This document shows, in pieces, positions 20,134 through 30,060 of a stretch of 64,000 nt of DNA (the first letter of the stretch is position 1; each line of letters begins with the position of its first letter). The stretch covers positions 69,501 through 133,500 of the forward strand of contig NC_090159.1 of NCBI RefSeq assembly GCF_017916325.1. Reading direction: 5' to 3'. The position numbers and the translations under genes were made by a program. A model generated the notes under the pieces. That model was not told the DNA's origin, did not search any database, and was given only the letters and a program-made list of their open reading frames with translations. This stretch comes from Leishmania martiniquensis. Lineage: Eukaryota; Euglenozoa; Kinetoplastea; Trypanosomatida; Trypanosomatidae.

Positions 20134-23100
20134 ATGTCTCGTAGCGTCAAGAGCTCGCAGAGCAGCGCGGCACGCGCGATGCTGTCCTCGATGGGCACCC
20201 CAGCCGGTCTAAGCGCATTCTTGGGTGGCTTTGCCACCGGCACAGAGAGCAGTACGGAAGCGAAGCAGGAAAGCGACTACGCTGTGAACCTCAAACTGCT
20301 GAGCAAAACCAGCGAGATAACGAAGCAAAAGGCGTTTGACCATCTCGTGGGGCTCATGAAGTCGACCCCTGACGAGGTGCTCGTGCAGTTTGTGAGTGCC
20401 ACGGTGGAGGCGATCATTTCGCACGCACATCACCCGAAGTCGGCCATTCGGGCGTCGAGCTATCAGCTGTTATATGCGCTGATGGGCAAGAATAAGCAAC
20501 TGAAGAAGGCGATTGGGCCGGAGCTGAAAGTGCTGGCGGGTGTCTGGGTGATGGGAATGAACGATATGGAGACGTCCGTATGTCAGGCCGCCGCGGCTGC
20601 CTTTGACGCCGCCTTTACTGCGGAGAAGAAGACGCGCATGCTGCAGCAGCTGATGGACGCCATTATGATGAGCCTGCACACCGCAATCGAAGAGGTGATG
20701 GCCCTGAAGAAACCGCTGCAGGATGACTCGCTGGACCCGAACGCGAACAGAATCTTCGCGGCGCTCAAGTCGATGGGGTACATGGTCAGGCAGGTGAGCG
20801 CTGCGCAGACGGCAGTGTTGAAGTTTGTGCAGGATCCACAGCTTTTTGGAGCTCTTCTGCCGCCGCGCGAGGCGCCCAAGTCGCACCTCCTAGCCAAGAC
20901 CCCACTCGCCCGCTCCGCGGTGCTGGCGCTCTTGCGCGACGTCGTGGCCTTCTGCCCTGCGAGCCCAAAGGTTCACCAGCTCGTTTCGCAGGCGCTCTTC
21001 GGATCCATCCTCGACACTAACGTAGCGGTGGCCTCGCGGACGTGGGAGCTCCTCCTCTTCTGGTGCCGCAGCAACGTGTCTGACGTGGTGAGCCACATGA
21101 GGGGCGGATTTCTTGATGACGTGGTGAACTGCTTTATGGAGTGCCGGCAAGGGGAGCTGGCGGAGGTCGTCTTTCCGTGCCTGTTTCCCCTCTTGACCAC
21201 GCTCTCCAAGGATGTGCGGTGCGGTGGCATTCTGGACGAATTCTGCGCGGCGCTGGTGGAGCGGCTAAACGTACTGAACGAGACGCCAAACATTAGCGCG
21301 CACGACCTGGAGGTGGTCTTGACAGCGATGATGGAGTGCTGGGAGCTGCACTGTGTGCGAAAGAAGAGCAGTCGTGCGTCTGAGGACAGCGTGGAGCTGC
21401 TGACAGTGATTAGCTTCAATGCAGTGCAGCTCATGCAGACGGAGGCGAAGGCGACACGCTACCAGCTCGTCATCGTCTCTGCAATGGCAAAGAGTCTCCT
21501 CAAGACGGCCAGCCGTTGCGAAGATGTGTTCAGGCAATGCTTGTCCGTGATCGCTGCTGAACCAGGGGCGGCGTTTTGTGTGCTCCCAGACAACCCCGAT
21601 CCGGCTGTGGAGCACAGCTTTGCTATGCTTCAGGCTCATCTGCTAGGGCGACTGTGCGCGAGCTCGGCGAACTGCAAGGCACTGGTCGCGGATGTGGCGA
21701 ACGCGTGGCTGCATCAGCAAGAGGCTGCCAGCCTGAATGAGCACAAGTGGGATCGACTCGCCGCCTTCTTTAGTGAGACAGTGGACACACAGTTCTGCCC
21801 CACCGATGCAGTGGCGGACGCCATCCTCGGCGCCCTATGCGGGTATGTGAGCCACCTCCAGTCCCATGAGACCTCGACATGGGCGAACACAGATCAGCGC
21901 AAGGAGGCAGTGGCGACGGTAGTAAAGGCGGGCCTACAATGGAAGCACCGGCCCGCATCTCAAGAGTTGATGGAGGCGACATCGACCATGCAGGAGCACA
22001 CCCTGAAGGAAGCTGCGCTGCGACACTTGATGCAAGACCCAGAAAGGTTGTGCGCGATCCTAACCAGTGCGGTCGCCCGGTGCGACGTACTAGGCATCAA
22101 CCAGTGCGTCGCGGAGTACGTTGCGCATGATCTGACGCTGTCAGGGAAGCAGCGACGCGGTGTGCTGGAGGCGCTGTGCTTGTCGCTGGAGGAAACGCTG
22201 GCAATGGTGACGAAGGGCACAATGGACTCGGATGAGGAGTCGGTCAGCGTCAGCAACACGGCACGCAGCTACAGTCCCGCCGAGACCTCGTCGTTGTCGT
22301 CTGCGTCTTCCTCGACAGCATCGTCATCCGCAGATGACCGCGACGCCGGTGACAACTCGACAGATGCCGCCTCGTCTTCGGATGGTGGCGCCGACGTAGC
22401 GAATCGGGCCCCGGAGGCGAGGGAGCGGATGGCCAAGTGGGCGGCACTGCTGCGCCACGGCAGCCCCTTTGCCGAACTTCTGCATCTCGACGCTGCGTGC
22501 GTAGTTGATCACCTTCTGAAACCTCTCTCCTACATCAGCGCCGCTGTGGCAACGCGCGTCTTTGCGGAGCAGTATATCTCCGTCAAGGCGATGCGGGTCG
22601 CGCTGCGGGGGCAGCAGTGCCGCGAGGGGGGCGACCACTGCAGCTATGCCGAGGGAGGCGATGACTTGCTGGCGCGCGCGATGGAGCGGAAGGTGCACTG
22701 GTCAAGCATCGCGGATTGCAGTGCCGTCACGGCAGAGGTGGAGGAGCTCCTCGACAGCTACTCCATCGACCCCAAAGACCGCGACGCCGTAGCCATGGCG
22801 CTGCTCCACTCGGTCTTCAGCGACGACATGGACGTGCCGCTCTCTTTCTTCGCTGTCTACCGACTCTCTCAGCTTGTGCCGTACGCCTCCACGGCATGCG
22901 TGCAGTCGTTTGCGACGTCAGCATCGGTCTGGCAGCAGGCAGCAGTGGAGGTGCAGGCTGCCACGCTGGCCAGCAACGAGGCAACCCGCTCTCTCTATGA
23001 TGGCTATCTTTCCCTCGACTTGCTGCGTCCCACTTTCACGACGACCGTACGCACCGCCCAGCTTGTGCGCCTGACAGACAAAGTCAATGGGGCGGCCGCT

Positions 23101-25446
23101 GCTGTGGCGATGGCCAACGTAGACCCCAGAGCTGTCGCCCGCTTTTTTTGTCAGCTGCTGCGCGTGGCGGCAGCGAAGGAAGTGTTGGCGGATGGTGTGT
23201 GCCGCACGCTGTTCGAGAGCGTCTTCCCATCCATGCTGGCATGCTTTGACGTGGCAGAGGTGGCGGTCGAGGTGGCGGCGCTGGTAGCCTCGACGGAGTC
23301 ACCTCTGTCGGCTTCAGGGGTGCCGTACCTGCTGCCGACACTGGCGGCGGTACTGCGTGACATTGCGCTGGTAGAGGACACGACGTTCCTGCGCCGTGCC
23401 ATTCGCTTGGTGAGCGCCGTCTCGAGCACAGCAGTGACGGCCCTCTTCCATGCCCACGGCGCGAAAGGCATCACACCGGTTCTGGCGGCGTCCTACACCA
23501 GCTTCTTCTCCGTGCTGGATGAGGTTGCCGATTCGCTGCGCTTCAACATCGCGGCCCAGATCCCGGCGGAGCAGGAGCGGCTGCTGCTGGAAGCGAGCTG
23601 TGAGCTGCCGACGTGGGACGTGACGACGGCGAAGCTCACCCTCGTGGTCGTTCGGCACCTCGCCTCTCTGCCTGCAATGGCTGACAGCACGGTGAAGAGC
23701 CTCATCGCGTACGCGTCGAAGCAGCCACCGCTTGCTGGGCTGGAGCTACTGGCCGAGCTGTCGTGCACCCGAATCCCCACCCCTGATGTGTACAGTGAGC
23801 TTATCCGCGTCATCATCGACGCTCTCTGCCGTTGCCATCGGCTGCGCCACTTGCCACCCAATGGCCGCATGCAGAAAGAATCCGCCTCCTCGCTCGTGGG
23901 CAGCGCACCCGTCTCTCTGACAACGCTGCGCCGAGTGGTGATTGCAGCGGTGCTGGCCAGGCGGGGTGTAGTGCTGCACAGCCGCATGGACAGCGTCCTG
24001 CGCAGCACGGTGAACCTCGTCGTGTTCGACGCCGTCTGCGAGGCGGTCTCGCAGCTGCGGTCAACGAAGGGGGACGAGGTGGCCCCCCTTGCCAAGCTGA
24101 TCGCCTTTACGTCACGCTTCATGAGCGAGCTACTTACCAGCGACGTCATGGCGCTACGAGCGTCTGAGGCGAGCGTTGCCAAGATCGCATCGGTGCTGTG
24201 CTTCGCCTACGCCTGGCTGTTCGCGACGGGGATTGCGAAGCTGGAGCAGCTGGGGATGTCCACAGTGACGGGTGTCATGCGCAGCGTTTGCCTACTGGCG
24301 AATCTGACACTCATACACGCCACAGTCCCGCTTGCCGCGCCGATGCAGCCCATCATGCAGCATCTTTCTCTGAAGCCGCTGCGTGAGGAATACTCAGCAG
24401 CGCAGCCGGCAAAGGTGGCGCATTTTCGACACCAAAACGCGGTGCTGACCAAGTCGCACAAGCAGAAGATGCTGCTCTTCCCCTACTTGCTGTCATGGAG
24501 CGTTTACCTCACCAGCGCCTCACCGCCAACGGAGGAGGCGCAGGGATTTGGCGGGGGCAGCGTCGCTCGTGACAAGGAGTGGCAACGGCAGGTGTACAAC
24601 CTTCTTGACCTCTTATTCGTTCTCATGCTCACCCCGATGGAGCGATCCTCAACTAGGCTCGATTCGACGTTCATCGGGGCCTCGCTTCACCCCGGTGCCC
24701 TAAGCGACAGCAGCGCCACGGGGAAGCTCGGCTTTGAGTTGGTTGCTCTGACGCGCGTTGACGCGCTGGATCAGATGGCGCAGTTGGCTCGTGGTGCCTT
24801 CGCCGTTTTCACGCAGCTGCTGCATGGCTCTACCTTGTCGCTGGCGAAGAGTTGGCTGGAGACGGTGGAGCGCAAAGGCCGCGCGCTCTTCTACAGCTCT
24901 GTCGACCAGCACATCACCGGTATTCTCATTCAAGAGAGCTTTTTGTCGGTGCTGAGACACAGCCCCGATGGTAGCAGCAGCTTCCTCGTCGGAGACAGCT
25001 GCAGCGTTGAGGTGAACATCGCTCAGCAGGTCATTGACCTGAGCTACGAAATGGAAGACGCGAAGGTTGCCGTGCGCATCACCTTCCCAGCGGCCTTCCC
25101 ATTGCACCCGCCTACAGTCGAGTACGAAACCGGTCGGGAGTGTGGCGTTTCCTTGAAGAAATGGCGCTCGTGGATGCTGAAGATGTCCGTCATCCTTTTT
25201 GGTGGCTCGGCGAACGTGTGGGAGTGCATCGACCTTTTCCATCAGAACCTGGAGGCGCACTTCCGCGGCATCGAGCCATGCCCCATCTGCTTCGCCGTTG
25301 TGAGCTCTGTGAACCACAAACTGCCAGACGTGCGCTGCTCCGTGTGTCACAACTCCGCTTTCCACTCGAACTGCCTGTACACATGGTGGGCGACCGGCTC
25401 CAACAACGTCTGCCCGCTGTGTCGCTCTCCCTGGATCGCGGAGTAG
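20134..25446 (+). CDS. LTN1: Listerin, E3 ubiquitin ligase of ribosome-associated quality control
   Basis: The product has 1770 residues from the first ATG in the frame, close to the family size of about 1560-1770. The N-terminus has the Listerin pattern: a basic start, a short glycine-rich S-A-F-L-G-G-F-A-T-G segment near 30, then NLKLLSKTSEITKQKA, the 60S-contacting HEAT start. The middle is long alpha-helical HEAT-like repeat, broken by an acidic Ser-rich stretch at about 697-755. An RWD-like domain (about 1600-1700) precedes the C-terminal RING, C1716-P-I-C, then C-S-V-C, H-S-N-C and C-P-L-C, ending in RSPWIAE. Listerin ubiquitinates nascent chains stalled on 60S subunits together with NEMF/Rqc2 and p97. 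No motif is missing. Confidence 0.95.
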   Translation: MSRSVKSSQSSAARAMLSSMGTPAGLSAFLGGFATGTESSTEAKQESDYAVNLKLLSKTSEITKQKAFDHLVGLMKSTPDEVLVQFVSATVEAIISHAHHPKSAIRASSYQLLYALMGKNKQLKKAIGPELKVLAGVWVMGMNDMETSVCQAAAAAFDAAFTAEKKTRMLQQLMDAIMMSLHTAIEEVMALKKPLQDDSLDPNANRIFAALKSMGYMVRQVSAAQTAVLKFVQDPQLFGALLPPREAPKSHLLAKTPLARSAVLALLRDVVAFCPASPKVHQLVSQALFGSILDTNVAVASRTWELLLFWCRSNVSDVVSHMRGGFLDDVVNCFMECRQGELAEVVFPCLFPLLTTLSKDVRCGGILDEFCAALVERLNVLNETPNISAHDLEVVLTAMMECWELHCVRKKSSRASEDSVELLTVISFNAVQLMQTEAKATRYQLVIVSAMAKSLLKTASRCEDVFRQCLSVIAAEPGAAFCVLPDNPDPAVEHSFAMLQAHLLGRLCASSANCKALVADVANAWLHQQEAASLNEHKWDRLAAFFSETVDTQFCPTDAVADAILGALCGYVSHLQSHETSTWANTDQRKEAVATVVKAGLQWKHRPASQELMEATSTMQEHTLKEAALRHLMQDPERLCAILTSAVARCDVLGINQCVAEYVAHDLTLSGKQRRGVLEALCLSLEETLAMVTKGTMDSDEESVSVSNTARSYSPAETSSLSSASSSTASSSADDRDAGDNSTDAASSSDGGADVANRAPEARERMAKWAALLRHGSPFAELLHLDAACVVDHLLKPLSYISAAVATRVFAEQYISVKAMRVALRGQQCREGGDHCSYAEGGDDLLARAMERKVHWSSIADCSAVTAEVEELLDSYSIDPKDRDAVAMALLHSVFSDDMDVPLSFFAVYRLSQLVPYASTACVQSFATSASVWQQAAVEVQAATLASNEATRSLYDGYLSLDLLRPTFTTTVRTAQLVRLTDKVNGAAAAVAMANVDPRAVARFFCQLLRVAAAKEVLADGVCRTLFESVFPSMLACFDVAEVAVEVAALVASTESPLSASGVPYLLPTLAAVLRDIALVEDTTFLRRAIRLVSAVSSTAVTALFHAHGAKGITPVLAASYTSFFSVLDEVADSLRFNIAAQIPAEQERLLLEASCELPTWDVTTAKLTLVVVRHLASLPAMADSTVKSLIAYASKQPPLAGLELLAELSCTRIPTPDVYSELIRVIIDALCRCHRLRHLPPNGRMQKESASSLVGSAPVSLTTLRRVVIAAVLARRGVVLHSRMDSVLRSTVNLVVFDAVCEAVSQLRSTKGDEVAPLAKLIAFTSRFMSELLTSDVMALRASEASVAKIASVLCFAYAWLFATGIAKLEQLGMSTVTGVMRSVCLLANLTLIHATVPLAAPMQPIMQHLSLKPLREEYSAAQPAKVAHFRHQNAVLTKSHKQKMLLFPYLLSWSVYLTSASPPTEEAQGFGGGSVARDKEWQRQVYNLLDLLFVLMLTPMERSSTRLDSTFIGASLHPGALSDSSATGKLGFELVALTRVDALDQMAQLARGAFAVFTQLLHGSTLSLAKSWLETVERKGRALFYSSVDQHITGILIQESFLSVLRHSPDGSSSFLVGDSCSVEVNIAQQVIDLSYEMEDAKVAVRITFPAAFPLHPPTVEYETGRECGVSLKKWRSWMLKMSVILFGGSANVWECIDLFHQNLEAHFRGIEPCPICFAVVSSVNHKLPDVRCSVCHNSAFHSNCLYTWWATGSNNVCPLCRSPWIAE

Positions 25447-26538
25447 GCTTCCGCATCCTCGCACCTCCCTCTCCTCGAAAGCGGCACGGAGGCCGCGAGA
25501 GGCGGGAGGGCCTATGTGTTGCTCGTGGAGATCGATGGGGCCGAGCCCAGTGAAGAAGCGCGCAACGTGATCTGTGTGCCTGTCATGGCCAGCACGCAAT
25601 CGCCCGTCCTCGGCTCCAGGCTCCCGCCCCCGAGCCGCGCGTGGACTCGCAGCCGGAAGAGCTGAGGTTTGCGCGTACTCCACTTATTCTTCGAGCTGTA
25701 AATCCGTACTAAAGTTGAAGCTATTGAGGCCCCCTCCTGCAGTTCGCTGCGCTACGGCTCCCAGCACGTCGAGGTCTTGAGCGCATGGGGCACGGAGGGG
25801 AGTGGACACGGGTGCCCACCAGCCAAAAAAACGGCCCACCCACCCTGTTAGCCACGACCCCTTTTCCCTGCTGCTTCCGTTACTGTGCATCGGCAGCGGC
25901 AGCCGCGTACGGGGGCCAAATATGAGAGCCAGGCGCACCTTTTGTGGGTGACTGTCTCTGCAGTGGCTCACACCTCTGCGCGACTGCACACACCGCGACC
26001 CGGGCACCGAGGCGAGCGAAGCCGCATGTCTGCTCCGCACCCGTGTTACAGTTCTCCTTCTGATGCTTCAGTCATGCGCTTCGCAATCGTTTGCTTTCTG
26101 TTTCTTCGCGCTGCGCTGCGGTATTCACCCGGTACGTATGTGCTGAGGTGGGCGGGCGGAGGGCTCTTGACACCTCTGTGCCTCGTTGTTCGGCTCCGGC
26201 TCAGTTGCTTGTTTGAGGTATGTGTTATGCGGTGCTGCACACGCACGCGCACAGAGAGAAGCTGACGCGAATATAAAAACTACGCCATCGCCTATGCGTG
26301 CAATGCGCCTAATGAAATAGCAACGACTGCCGTTGACTTTGCTGAGCAGAGAGAGCGCATCGTGCTCTCGCTCGTCACCGGCACCCGCCCACCCACCTCC
26401 TCTTCTCTTTCCCTACCCGCCCACACACACACACACAAACAGAGTTGCTTCCCAGCTCTGTGAGTCATCTCTACCCCCGCCCCCACACTCTAGCGGCACA
26501 CACGCCCCTATCACCACCAGCACTACAGCCTTCCATTG
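25447..26538. other. 1.1-kb intergenic spacer
   Basis: No gene is supported. It holds a short A-run near 25826 and, at the right end, a pyrimidine tract followed by a CA repeat and the likely splice acceptor of the next gene. Confidence 0.7.
26394..26442 (+). promoter_or_regulatory. Putative polypyrimidine tract, CA repeat and trans-splice acceptor
   Basis: A T/C tract and a CA run (about 26422-26438) are followed by AG at 26441-26442, about 96 nt before the ATG at 26539. Confidence 0.5.
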
Positions 26539-27501
26539 ATGATGAAGCCGTATGTATGGCCATCTTCGGATGATGCGCCTCCGCCCTCTGGGCGCCGCAC
26601 CTTTCCACGTCAGTTCAAGGCAAATCTTGGAACTCTTAATCTCTTCGCACCCGCTGCGCACGAGTTGGAGGAGCGCAACACCCGCGCAGACCCCGCCTCC
26701 GTCTCCATCACAGGGCGGCGAGGCATTGTCTACATGCACAACCACAATAAGGAGTCGACGGAGACCCGTGAGTTTCCAGTGAATGGGCTGCGACGGGTGG
26801 CGCCACCTCGGCGGGGTGAGACACCACACGGAATGCGCCACCTACGCGACGCGGTGGGGGCCCAGCAGCAGGTGCAGGTGGTAAACATCACAGATGCCTA
26901 CAAGGACCCGGAGCAGATGGGTCCACGGCGCACCGGTGTGAAGTGCGTGCCGCAGAAAAGTGAATCGCGCGAGGTTGGCGCGGCCCTGGCCTTTGCGGGG
27001 TCACCCCAGCAGCTTAGTGCCCGTGTTCTTGCCGCCCCGGTAGGGAAGCGGTCATGTCCCAACCTCTACACAACTGACTACTCTGCCCAAGAGCGATTTG
27101 CGCAGGCGGTGCGGGATCACGCACAGCAACGCGCGCGTGGTGTAGCGGAGTTTTATGTGCAGCTTGTCCGTGACACAGTGGGTAGTGTGACGAGCAGCAC
27201 TCCGAAGCCGGCCATCGTCCCGTGGTCTCTTGACCAGGACCTGGCGCGGCGGGTGCTGACGCTGGAGCGGTGCCGAGACCAACTTGTGGCTCTGACGACG
27301 ATTCCGGTGTCACTGCGTGACCTCGCTGTACTTCTGTGGGGCGCGGATGATGGCGAGGCGGTGGGCTCGCATGACCCCAACCGCAATACTGGCACGGGTG
27401 GGCCGCAGCCGTTGGGCTGTCGCCCGGTGCCTTTCCGCGACTTCGCCGCTGCCTTTGGCCAAAACGCTAGCGACGTGAGGCTCGCCCGTATGAAGGTGTG
27501 A
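26539..27501 (+). CDS. Conserved-looking protein of unknown function, 320 aa
   Basis: I do not recognise a family. The ATG at 26539 is followed at once by a second in-frame ATG, and either may be used. The protein is soluble, basic and rich in Arg, Pro and Gln. It has no signal peptide or membrane helix. Residues 1-150 are Pro/Arg-rich and probably extended; about 185-290 contain helical stretches (ERFAQAVRDHAQQRARGVAEF and a DLARRVLTLERC segment) that could form a small helical domain. Codon use resembles the neighbours and the frame is clean, and a good acceptor lies about 96 nt upstream, which supports a real gene. A cytoskeletal or flagellar role would be a guess. Confidence 0.8.
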   Translation: MMKPYVWPSSDDAPPPSGRRTFPRQFKANLGTLNLFAPAAHELEERNTRADPASVSITGRRGIVYMHNHNKESTETREFPVNGLRRVAPPRRGETPHGMRHLRDAVGAQQQVQVVNITDAYKDPEQMGPRRTGVKCVPQKSESREVGAALAFAGSPQQLSARVLAAPVGKRSCPNLYTTDYSAQERFAQAVRDHAQQRARGVAEFYVQLVRDTVGSVTSSTPKPAIVPWSLDQDLARRVLTLERCRDQLVALTTIPVSLRDLAVLLWGADDGEAVGSHDPNRNTGTGGPQPLGCRPVPFRDFAAAFGQNASDVRLARMKV

Positions 27502-28308
27502 TGGTGATGCACTCAGTCTCGGCAGGGGGCGACAGTGATGTGCGTCTCGTGACTGTTGCTGCTTGCGCAGCGAGCAAGACAAAAGGACCCTTTAGACATG
27601 GAAGCGCTCCCTTTCCGCCTACCCACAGTCGCGCCAGCGCAGAAGCATAGACCTCCAACGAAAGAGAAGAGATCGAGGATGTTGTTACGTGCAACGGCTC
27701 TTCATCTCCACGGCAGACTGAATAGATCCCACTCCACCGACTCTGCCAGCCCCTCGGGCTGAGAGCCGTGGTGCGTTGAAGGTGGCCTTCATGGCAAAGT
27801 ATTGAACTGCTATGAGAAGGAAGCGAGTGAAACGGAATGGACGAATACGGGAGCCATCGACCCCCGCCTGCCCCCCCCTTTTCCTCCTTCCTCAGCACCG
27901 CGCCGACAGCGTGCAGCTTGGCGGAGGCTTCGCTCTTCGCCGGCCTTCAGTGAGGGCTGTTACTGTTGCTGGTTTTTTTCGCCTTCCTCCGCTAAGGGTT
28001 GCTGGCTTACTTTCTCTTTTTTCGACGGCGCTCTTCATGGAGAGAGTAGCACGGCGATGTGTCCTTGGCAGACGCACCGCCGCACATGTCTCTGTGTTCA
28101 CTTTTGCTCTATCTCTTCCTTGCCACCTCTGCATAGAGGTGCAGATCATCGATGAGGCGGCCGTTCAGACTGGTATATGTACGTCACCACGCGTTGGCGC
28201 ACAAAGAGGTGGGGGCTTATTGAGAGCATGCTGCACGTCCCTCAATATGCGTGGCCACGGGTGTGTGCTCCGTGTTGACCCTCTTTGGGGGGTTGCCCTC
28301 CGTTCAGC

Positions 28309-28901
28309 TTGCCTGACGACGAGGGCGACACACCTTAGCGCGTCTGGGTGTCTCGGGGGCGCCATACGTCAGGGAAGAAAAGGCAAGCAGCCCCCTCAAA
28401 CTTCCCGCGCCTGCCCCTGCCCAACGACGAGCCACTGCTCATGGTGACAGAGTCGGCTCACCGTAGCGCAGCGACGTCGGAGCGACGCGGCGCCACTCAC
28501 GTCGGCGGCCAGGTCCTGCACGACGCTGCGTCGCGTCGGCCTGCCACAGCGGTCGCGTTTGTATGATCCACTGGACGTGCAAAGCGGCCGCATGAATCCA
28601 GCGCATAGCCCCCAGCCCTCGCCGCCTGCTGGCGAGGCACCCTGAGCGACTCCGCGAGATGCGCCACAGGGTGCACTGACCCAAGCGAATGCGGCTGCGA
28701 GGCGACCTGCGCAGCGGGTGGTGGGTAGGGTGTGAGGCCGAGGCCGTGCTCCTAGAACTGAGCCCGCACGTTGCTGTCACCGGTGCCTACCGCCGCTTCG
28801 CGCCACGCGAGAGGCGCCCGTGAGGGGCCGCAAGCAGGGCGAAGTCAAACGGAAGCTGCACCGCAGAGGGTGATGACGTGGAAGTCAAGCAAAGAAAAAA
28901 A
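28309..28901 (+). mobile_element. Retroposon-like repeat, copy A (full-length form, A-rich tail)
   Basis: A 586-bp block (28309-28894) followed by an A-rich tail (28891-28901). It recurs inverted at 32329-32914 and, shortened, in the same orientation at 57593-58086. The few differences seen are single bases, for example A for G in the GAGCG(A/G)CTCC stretch near 28650. It has no long conserved frame of its own; the frames inside are shadows. Size, A-rich tail and intergenic placement fit the short degenerate retroposons (SIDER type) known from Leishmania UTRs. That family assignment is an inference, and I could not find clear target-site duplications. Confidence 0.7.
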
Positions 28902-29974
28902 TATGCGATCTCTTCCGCGCTACAGGGACTCTCCTCTTTTTTCGCCTTCTCTGTGCTTTCCGCCCCTGCCTCTGCATCCACGAGACGACTGCCCTCTGCT
29001 GTCTGACCCTCCCCCTTACCTTTCACAAAGGCAGACACGTGGCTTCGCCACACCCCTCCGACCCAGAGTTTCCACGCGAAGTATACCGCCTTCTCTTTTT
29101 TGTACCCTCTCACGGTTTTTTGTTTTTCAAAGGCACACGAGTCGTTGCCACGCTCGTCATAATTACCACCCCGATATATAACCATTACCACCAGCTGCAA
29201 CGGCCATAGGGTGCCGAAAGCGCACACAAAGATACACAGAAGAGGCGATCGACTCTGTGGTTGAGTTCAACCCCCTTTTTTCGTAGTAGCACTTGCAGAG
29301 TGCCGTATGGGTGCCCTTTTCTCCCCCTCCCTTTCCCCGACACACACCTCTCTCTCTGCCCCCCTCCCTTTAGCACACACACACACACACGCACAAGAAA
29401 CATTGCCGGCCACTTTATCCCTCTCTAGTATTTTCTTCGTTTACTCTTACCTTTGTTCTTATCCCCGCTCACGCACCTTTCGTGCCCCCACCCCTTTCTC
29501 CCTCTCCAGCCCGCAGGACTCTGAGCGTAGATACAGCGGCGCAGCGTTTGTGTGCTTGTCCTCTCCCCCTTTGCTTCCTTCCCTTCGTTTGTGCTCCTCG
29601 CGTCTCCGTGGACGTCTCCAGCTCACCTATCTGCGTGTGTCTGTGTCTGTGTGTGCGCGTGCACCATTTCTTCCTTTCTCTCTGTAGCAACACTGTTGAA
29701 CACTCGGCAGCGGGACCGACACCTCCCGCCCCCCACCCCCCTCACCCTCACTCCTACAGCCACAAAAACACATTACAAAATAACATTAAAGGTTTCGTCC
29801 CTTCGCATCATCTTTTTGTCCTTTACTCCGGCCGAATTTCCCCGTCTGTTATTGTGCCCCCCTCCCCCTGTTGAGAACGCGGAGTGTCTTTTTTTTTCCG
29901 CCATCGCTTCGCCAGCTTTTAGCCACCACCCCTCTCCTCCTCCCTCTGTTGGGCGCCAATTGTTTGGGAGGCGG

Positions 29975-30001
29975 CTTTCGCTTCTTTTTTCTACGTTGCA
30001 G
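29975..30001 (+). promoter_or_regulatory. Strong polypyrimidine tract and trans-splice acceptor (LRR gene)
   Basis: A T-rich tract ends in CAG with the AG at 30000-30001, giving a 59-nt 5' UTR for the ATG at 30061. The position excludes a GTG start at 30001. Confidence 0.65.
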
Positions 30002-30060
30002 TGGACCCCTTCCCCCCTCCCCTCCCCTCCGAGCCACTCAAGGCTCCGGCCTTCGCGTCG

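Larger units (their letters stand above)
27502..30060. other. 2.6-kb intergenic region containing repeat copy A
   Basis: No gene is supported. The region holds a dispersed repeat (28309-28901), then pyrimidine-rich DNA from about 28920 with a CA run near 29377-29392 and a TG run near 29635-29660, ending in the splice acceptor of the LRR gene. Confidence 0.65.

Noticed and set aside
24700..25683. Antisense frame of 327 codons over the Listerin C-terminus
   Set aside because: It lies over the well-identified RWD and RING region on the other strand, and has no family signature.
28439..28780. 113-codon frame present in all three copies of the A/B/C repeat
   Set aside because: Its conservation is explained by near-identity of the repeat itself. 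The translation is Arg/Ser-rich with no domain, and copies face both ways relative to transcription.
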